A stretch of DNA of 6,133 bases from JBKJVQ01 sp046717125 (lineage in GTDB: Bacteria > Pseudomonadota > Alphaproteobacteria > Rhizobiales > Methyloligellaceae): positions 1-6,133 of the forward strand of contig JBKJVQ010000192.1 of assembly GCA_046717125.1 (NCBI GenBank), written 5' to 3'. Made by a program: the position numbers and the translations under genes. Below the pieces are notes generated by a model. It made no database searches. It was not told the DNA's origin and was given only the letters and a program-made list of their open reading frames with translations. Below, piece after piece: positions 1 to 2,559 of the stretch (position 1 is its first letter; each line of letters begins with the position of its first letter).

Positions 1-271
1 GATTGATCGTTCCGTCGCTTGAGCCGATCGACGGCTCAGACCCGTCGTGCTCGTCCTCCCGGTCGGGTTCATGATCGAGCAGCCCGGCGCGCCATGCCCG
101 GCCTGTCTGGTCCATCGTGCTGGTCCAGCCGAGCGACTGTTCCTCGCCTCCGTCTGGTTCGTCGTTACCCTCGGGCTCCAGATCCTCGTCAGGGGCGTCC
201 AGAGCGTCCAGCGCCTCGATCAGGCGCTCTACCGCTATGGCGATGCGAGCACGCAATGCTTCCTGCGTCAT
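1..271 (-). CDS. Acidic conserved hypothetical protein, 3' end beyond window
   Basis: The reverse strand is open from an ATG at 271-269 to base 1, giving 90 codons with no stop. The protein begins MTQEALRARI, continues with a short helix (AVERLIEALDALDAP), and then becomes very rich in Asp, Glu, Gly and Pro, with an EQSLGWT motif near residue 47. Acidic proteins with an N-terminal helix and an 'SLGW' motif recur, as I recall them, in alphaproteobacterial accessory regions; their function is unknown. The ATG overlaps the TGA of the preceding gene (ATGA at 271-268), which indicates translational coupling in a leftward operon. The composition is that of a soluble, largely disordered protein, with no signal peptide or membrane segment. 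The C-terminus is outside the window. Two forward-strand ORFs over the same bases lack any family resemblance and I treat them as shadows. Confidence 0.62.
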   Translation of the reverse strand, partial: MTQEALRARIAIAVERLIEALDALDAPDEDLEPEGNDEPDGGEEQSLGWTSTMDQTGRAWRAGLLDHEPDREDEHDGSEPSIGSSDGTIN

Positions 272-615
272 GACGCGACCCCCGCTCTGAGGGACGCGCC
301 ATAAGCGACGAAATCGAACTTGGCGCGAGCGACGGTTTCGGGCCGCGCCATCAGGTGACCATACGGCTCGTCCCAATTCATCTGGCGCGCCGACGCGGCC
401 TTGATGGCAACACCGGAAAGGGTCTGCGCCGGCGTATCCGCGATTTCCTTCTCGATCGCGCGAAGCCTCTTGTTCTCTTCGATCCAAAGGCCCCACTCGA
501 TACGGCTGAGCTTTTCGTCCAGCTCGGCCTCGCGGGCAGCTTCGTCCCGCGCCTGACGTTCTTCCGCCATGGCCGTCGCGGCGGCGTACGACCTCGCGCC
601 CGGATAGGGTTGCAC
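268..615 (-). CDS. Hypothetical protein, charged helical; probably C-terminal part of a frameshifted gene
   Basis: As an isolated ORF this reads from a GTG at 615 and gives 115 aa. The same frame stays open further upstream, to just after a TGA at 693-691, and reads coding-like there (PDPLSRSAEWR), so the GTG is probably not the true start. Residues about 16-60 are a highly charged helix (EERQARDEAAREAELDE), followed by ENKRLRAIEKEIADTP and the motif AQTLSGVAIKAA. A 'TPA.TLAGV' motif after a charged helix is typical, as I recall, of alphaproteobacterial proteins of unknown function that start with an RR-containing leader. Such a leader is encoded immediately upstream in another frame (629-742). 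The stop overlaps the start of the next gene by 4 nt. Neither the GTG nor an ATG at 570-568 has a good Shine-Dalgarno sequence, which supports the broken-gene reading. Function is unknown. Confidence 0.55.
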   Translation of the reverse strand: MQPYPGARSYAAATAMAEERQARDEAAREAELDEKLSRIEWGLWIEENKRLRAIEKEIADTPAQTLSGVAIKAASARQMNWDEPYGHLMARPETVARAKFDFVAYGASLRAGVAS

Positions 616-628
616 CCGCCACTCGGCA

Positions 629-742
629 CTACGGCTTAGAGGATCGGGACAGCGGTCCGGCTTGGTCTCGCGATCCCGCAGCGGCGGCGGTCAGCTTTCC
701 CGCCCCGCACAGGACGGCACGCCGATTGATCATCTTTGTCAT
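629..742 (-). pseudogene. RR-leader N-terminal fragment, out of frame with 268-615
   Basis: An ATG at 742-740 is preceded by a purine-rich ribosome binding site (GGGGGCGG, about 3 nt away) and lies 10 nt after the stop of the upstream gene. It encodes only 37 aa: MTKMINRRAVLCGAGKL, then an Ala-rich run, ending at TAG 631-629. NRRAVL plus the small apolar stretch resembles a twin-arginine leader, but the apolar part is short and export is unproven. The next frame carries on with PDPLSRSAEWR and the 115-aa ORF. The simplest reading is one ancestral gene of about 155 aa (742 down to 268) disrupted by a single frameshift between roughly 640 and 690. A sequencing error or two separate genes are the alternatives. 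I see no classic slippery heptamer, so programmed frameshifting is unlikely. Confidence 0.5.
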
Positions 743-752
743 GATCCGCCCC

Positions 753-1064
753 CTATGCCTGAGCCGCGATGGCGAGTTGGTCGGACAGAGCCGCGCGATG
801 AGCATAATCCGCCTTCGACCACTGATCCTTCGCGTCGTGCTCGATGATCGAGCGACGCAGCTGCTCGACGAGCGGCACCGGCTGCCAGAACTTGGTCTGC
901 CCGGTCCGGGCCTCGCGCCATGCGAGGCTGAGCATTTCGGCGAAGCGAAGGCGCGGGCTGTCGCCGGCGTGGCGGCGGTTCAGCTTCGCGAGTTGCCACG
1001 CGCGCCGCATGATCTGCGAGCGCGTGACACCGAAAATAGTCGTGCTATCTGTGGCCGTAGCCAT
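753..1064 (-). CDS. Small conserved hypothetical protein, first gene of leftward operon
   Basis: The protein has 103 aa and begins MATATDSTTIFGVTRSQIMR. I chose the ATG at 1064-1062 because GGAGGAT (1077-1071) sits 6 nt upstream as a near-perfect Shine-Dalgarno sequence; the longer frame from a TTG at 1079 would place that site inside the coding region. The sequence is basic and helical: SQIMRRAWQLAKLNRR, then RFAEMLSLAWREAR with regularly placed Trp and Arg, and a C-terminal helix ending QLAIAAQA. It has no membrane segment and no catalytic motif that I recognise. It resembles in style the small 'IM..AW' plus 'F...L..AW..A' proteins of alphaproteobacterial plasmids and islands, of unknown function. 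It is probably transcribed from the divergent promoter around 1150-1179, which is overlaid by the repeated operator, and so may be controlled by the neighbouring RHH protein. Confidence 0.68.
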   Translation of the reverse strand: MATATDSTTIFGVTRSQIMRRAWQLAKLNRRHAGDSPRLRFAEMLSLAWREARTGQTKFWQPVPLVEQLRRSIIEHDAKDQWSKADYAHRAALSDQLAIAAQA

Positions 1065-1135
1065 TCGCTGATCCTCCAATAATCGGCGTTCGGTCAGGCC
1101 CGGCTGTGAGGTGCAAACTCATTGTCGGGCCGCTC

Positions 1136-1164
1136 TTGATTTCCTTTCCTTTATCTCATACAAT
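1136..1164 (+). promoter_or_regulatory. Predicted promoter of the RHH regulator gene
   Basis: TTGATT (1136-1141, 4 of 6 to the -35 consensus) and TACAAT (1159-1164, 5 of 6 to the -10 consensus) are separated by exactly 17 bp. Transcription would start near 1171, leaving a leader of about 35 nt before the TTG at 1206. The -10 lies inside the first two operator repeats. It overlaps the predicted leftward promoter, so the two promoters should exclude each other and share control. A TATAAT at 1201-1206 overlaps the start codon and has no -35 at the right distance; I do not take it as the promoter. Confidence 0.42.
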
Positions 1165-1179
1165 CTCATACGGCGTCAA
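1150..1179 (-). promoter_or_regulatory. Predicted promoter of the leftward operon
   Basis: On the reverse strand TTGACG (1179-1174, 5 of 6 to the sigma-70 -35 consensus) is followed after 18 bp by GATAAA (1155-1150, 4 of 6 to the -10 consensus). Transcription would start near 1143, giving a leader of about 80 nt before the ATG at 1064. Two operator-like repeats (1153-1172) fill the 3' part of the spacer and touch the -10, so a bound repressor would block polymerase. This is a by-eye prediction. Confidence 0.42.
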
Positions 1180-1194
1180 CAACAATGTATGAGA
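1153..1194. promoter_or_regulatory. Repeated operator: two direct and one inverted TCTCATAC
   Basis: TCTCATACA at 1154-1162 is followed one helical turn later by TCTCATACG at 1164-1172 (the repeat unit is ATCTCATAC plus A or G, period 10 bp). The exact reverse complement of the first copy, TGTATGAGA, lies at 1186-1194. Tandem or inverted short boxes spaced by about a helical turn are the usual binding pattern of ribbon-helix-helix dimers (Arc, MetJ and CopG families). An RHH gene starts 12 bp downstream. The first two copies cover both predicted -10 regions and the third lies between the rightward start point and the start codon. I infer an autoregulatory operator shared by the divergent genes. 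Confidence 0.6.
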
Positions 1195-1205
1195 AAGTTT
1201 TATAA

Positions 1206-1442
1206 TTGCGAACCGCTCCCCTTGGCTTTCGCGTCACTCCAGAACTGAAAGACGCGCTTGAAAAAGCAGCGGCGGCAGATAGCCGCTCCGTGTCTTCTCT
1301 CATCATCAAGATTTTAAACGAGTGGCTTCGTCTGAACGGCTATCTAAAAGATCAGACAGGCCGACCTCCGATTAGCCACTCTCTTCCAAAAGAGATCAGG
1401 CAAATCGTCGAACCCGGCCGAAAGCCCAGGCGCAAAGCTTAG
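1206..1442 (+). CDS. Ribbon-helix-helix (Arc/CopG-like) DNA-binding regulator
   Basis: This is a 78-aa protein. Residues 5-11 (PLGFRVT) have the alternating pattern of the RHH beta-strand that enters the DNA major groove. PELKDALEKAAAADSR forms helix A, and SVSSLIIKILNEWLRLNGYL forms the turn and helix B with its hydrophobic dimer core. The last 30 residues are basic and probably disordered (PGRKPRRKA at the end). The start must be the TTG at 1206, because TAA lies immediately before it in frame and the first in-frame ATG would lose the fold; GAGAAAG (1191-1197) is a plausible ribosome binding site. No toxin gene adjoins it, so I favour a free-standing transcriptional repressor over an antitoxin. 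The repeated operator and overlapping promoters just upstream suggest that it represses itself and the leftward genes. The actual binding site is inferred. Confidence 0.78.
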   Translation: MRTAPLGFRVTPELKDALEKAAAADSRSVSSLIIKILNEWLRLNGYLKDQTGRPPISHSLPKEIRQIVEPGRKPRRKA

Positions 1443-1624
1443 GCTGCGCGCTTAGCCATTGCGGCATTGACCACAACCCGTCTAATCAGCGCGCCAACAA
1501 GTGCACGCTTCCCTTCTTCCCCTCGCATCTCATACTCTCTGAAGAGACGGCACATCCGCCCAGCCTGAGAGTACGAGTTTAAGCAGCAGCGTCTTAGGAG
1601 GCTTGTTGCGGCGTACGAGAGCAA
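1439..1624 (-). CDS. Doubtful small ORF, convergent with the RHH gene
   Basis: The reverse strand is open for 61 aa from a TTG at 1624 to a TAA at 1441-1439, overlapping the 3' end of the RHH gene by 4 bp. The C-terminal half (MCRLFREYEMRGEEGKRALVG and on) looks protein-like and basic, and an internal ATG preceded by GGGCGG could start a 38-aa product. Against it are several rare codons for a GC-rich genome (AGA twice, CGA, CTA), no clear Shine-Dalgarno sequence for the TTG, and no family I recognise. In the opposite strand, 1569-1700 also reads coding-like (EYEFKQQRLRRLVAAYESKR) but has no start codon at the front. Either could be the relic of a decayed gene. I list it so that 1443-1702 is not left undescribed. 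Confidence 0.2.
   Translation of the reverse strand: MLSYAATSLLRRCCLNSYSQAGRMCRLFREYEMRGEEGKRALVGALIRRVVVNAAMAKRAA
1527..1620. repeat. Additional operator-like boxes 3' of the RHH gene
   Basis: ATCTCATAC occurs again at 1527-1535, an exact 9-bp match to the operator repeats upstream of the RHH gene. Inverted variants follow: GTACGAGT at 1571-1578 and GTACGAGA at 1613-1620 (reverse complements ACTCGTAC and TCTCGTAC), about 42 bp apart. Bases 1528-1541 and 1565-1578 form an imperfect inverted repeat, including TACTCTC (1533-1539) with GAGAGTA (1567-1573). They could be an extra regulator site upstream of the gene at 1703, or simply reflect Tyr-Glu codons of a decayed gene. Confidence 0.3.
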
Positions 1625-1702
1625 GAGGGCCGAAGCCGTGCGCCGGGAGCTGGTTGGCGACAGTGATGCCCCCCTTGGCAGGATGCAGAGAGGATCGCCG
1701 AT

Positions 1703-2002
1703 ATGCGCATGATGCTGAAGGTCAGATTCCCGACGGAAGTCGGCAACCGCGTTATCAACGACGGCTCCTTCTCCAGAATTATGGAAGAAACCATGAGCAG
1801 GCTAAAGCCGGAGGCGGCCTACTTTGTAGCCGACAAAGGCTGCCGATGCGCCATGCTGTTCTTCGATATGCAGGATGCCTCAGATATTCCCGCAATCGCC
1901 GAACCTCTGTTTGCCGGCCTCCATGCGGAGATCGAGATCCTGCCTGCCATGAACGCGGATGATCTTCAAAAGGGACTGAGTGCCGTGAATGCAGGGAATT
2001 GA
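1703..2002 (+). CDS. Conserved hypothetical protein, small alpha/beta fold
   Basis: This is an intact 99-aa protein beginning MRMMLKVRFPTEVGNRVIND. GAGAGGA (1688-1694) lies 8 nt before the ATG, which fixes the start. The sequence alternates beta-strands and helices: MLKVRFP, a helix over the SFSRIMEETMSRLKPEA region, strand AAYFVADKGCRCAMLFFDM, then DASDIPAIAEPLF, a strand AEIEILPAMN, and a helix DDLQKGL. This is a widespread soil-bacterial family, recognised by its MRMMLKV opening and the 'DPSDIPAIAEP.F..L.A' plus 'P.MN.DDL..GL' motifs. I expect a ferredoxin-like dimeric barrel, as in small stress or monooxygenase-like proteins, but no catalytic residues are evident and the function is unknown. 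It is cytoplasmic, with no signal peptide. It lies 57 bp before the broken SRAP gene on the same strand and seems undamaged itself. Confidence 0.8.
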   Translation: MRMMLKVRFPTEVGNRVINDGSFSRIMEETMSRLKPEAAYFVADKGCRCAMLFFDMQDASDIPAIAEPLFAGLHAEIEILPAMNADDLQKGLSAVNAGN

Positions 2003-2059
2003 GCGTCGCAGACCGACCGAGGAGATGGCGAGAATGAAGCGTCAATAGGTGATGTTCTG

Positions 2060-2295
2060 ATGTGCGGCCACTTTACCCAGGACTACACATGGGCAGAGAT
2101 TGCGCCCTCTATGAGCTGACCACTCAGCGTCCGCAGAACCTCGCGCCGTCATGGAATGTCGCGCCGACAGATGAGGCCGGCGTGATCCTCGCTGACACGG
2201 CTAGGCAACGCTCCTATGAGCGTATGCGCTGGGGCCTATCGCCCTTCTGGGATAAGGGCGACAAGCCGAACGCCCGGATGATCAATGCGCAGTCT
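2060..2295 (+). pseudogene. SRAP/YedK (HMCES-like) gene remnant, frameshifted and truncated
   Basis: An ATG at 2060 with AGGTGA (2047-2052) as ribosome binding site encodes MCGHFTQDYTWAEIA, the hallmark N-terminus of SRAP proteins, whose Cys2 crosslinks abasic sites in single-stranded DNA. That frame stops at TGA 2117-2119. From about 2104 the family continues in another frame: ALYELTTQRPQNLAPSWNVA, then ERMRWGLSPFWDKG, then ARMINAQ. Loss of one G in an ancestral GCGGCC at 2102-2106 explains the shift exactly. The homology ends after MINAQ, where the family normally has 'NARAET', so about 80 of roughly 220 residues remain. The N75-equivalent Asn is present, but the Glu and His catalytic residues known from E. 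coli YedK (E105, H160) are missing. The product would be non-functional. Calling 2062-2559 as a single 165-aa gene hides this relic. Confidence 0.82.
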
Positions 2296-2326
2296 GGTGG
2301 CCGGAGAGGGGATCACTGGCTCCCGG

Positions 2327-2350
2327 GTGTCACATCTGGACACGCGCGTG
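2327..2350. promoter_or_regulatory. Possible parD operator: inverted repeats
   Basis: GTGTC (2327-2331) and GACAC (2339-2343) form an inverted repeat with a 7-bp spacer. CACGCGCGTG at 2341-2350 is a perfect 10-bp palindrome overlapping it. They lie 24-47 bp before the ATG at 2374. ParD proteins usually bind palindromic operators just upstream of their own gene, which makes autoregulation plausible. Short palindromes are common in GC-rich DNA, so this is tentative. Confidence 0.25.
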
Positions 2351-2373
2351 CCGCTCTTCTATCTGAACACCCC

Positions 2374-2559
2374 ATGCCCTCGCGCCAGCCGTTGAATGTC
2401 AGTCTCAGCCCGGAGTTCGCCACCTTCGTACCCGCCCGGATCGCCTCCGGGCAGTACGGAAGCGCACGGGAGGTGGTCCGGGCAGCTTTGTGTCTCCTCA
2501 TCGCTCAGACAGCGCCGCCACGTGTCGCGCAGCCTACGAACGACACGGAGCGTCGGTGA
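2374..2559 (+). CDS. ParD-like ribbon-helix-helix antitoxin-type protein, no ParE partner
   Basis: The protein has 61 aa. MPSRQPLNVSLSPEF contains the RHH beta-strand, then FATFVPARIASGQYGSAREV and VRAALCLLI match the ParD N-terminal domain closely (family pattern 'NVSLTPEL..FV...VASGRYGSASEVVREALRLL'). The tail is short and polar (QTAPPRVAQPTNDTERR) in place of the longer toxin-binding helix of ParD proteins of about 80 aa or more, and no ParE-like gene is nearby. The ATG at 2374 marks the family start; I see no good Shine-Dalgarno sequence for it. The longer frame from 2062 is a chance in-frame join to the SRAP relic. Its TGA overlaps the GTG of the histidine kinase gene (GTGA, 2556-2559), so the two are likely translationally coupled. 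I infer a DNA-binding autoregulator of the kinase unit, or a toxin-less orphan antitoxin. Its DNA target is unknown. Confidence 0.72.
   Translation: MPSRQPLNVSLSPEFATFVPARIASGQYGSAREVVRAALCLLIAQTAPPRVAQPTNDTERR

Noticed and set aside
726..1082. 118-aa forward ORF
   Set aside because: It mirrors the 103-aa reverse gene, which has a strong Shine-Dalgarno sequence and a coherent operon position; the forward frame shows no protein-like pattern.
1097..1131. GGCCCG / CGGGCC inverted repeat in the leader of the leftward operon
   Set aside because: A 6-bp GC stem with a 23-nt loop and no T-run or alternative pairing; too weak to call a riboswitch or attenuator.
2490..2555. 22-residue N-terminal extension of the kinase from a GTG at 2490
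   Set aside because: No family similarity, no Shine-Dalgarno sequence, and full overlap with the parD coding region; GTG 2556 with GGAG and GTGA overlap fits better.
2062..2559. Single 165-aa SRAP-ParD fusion protein
   Set aside because: The GTG start is out of frame with the conserved MCG N-terminus at 2060, the SRAP part is truncated, and ParD has its own family-typical start at 2374. The join is a chance in-frame read-through.
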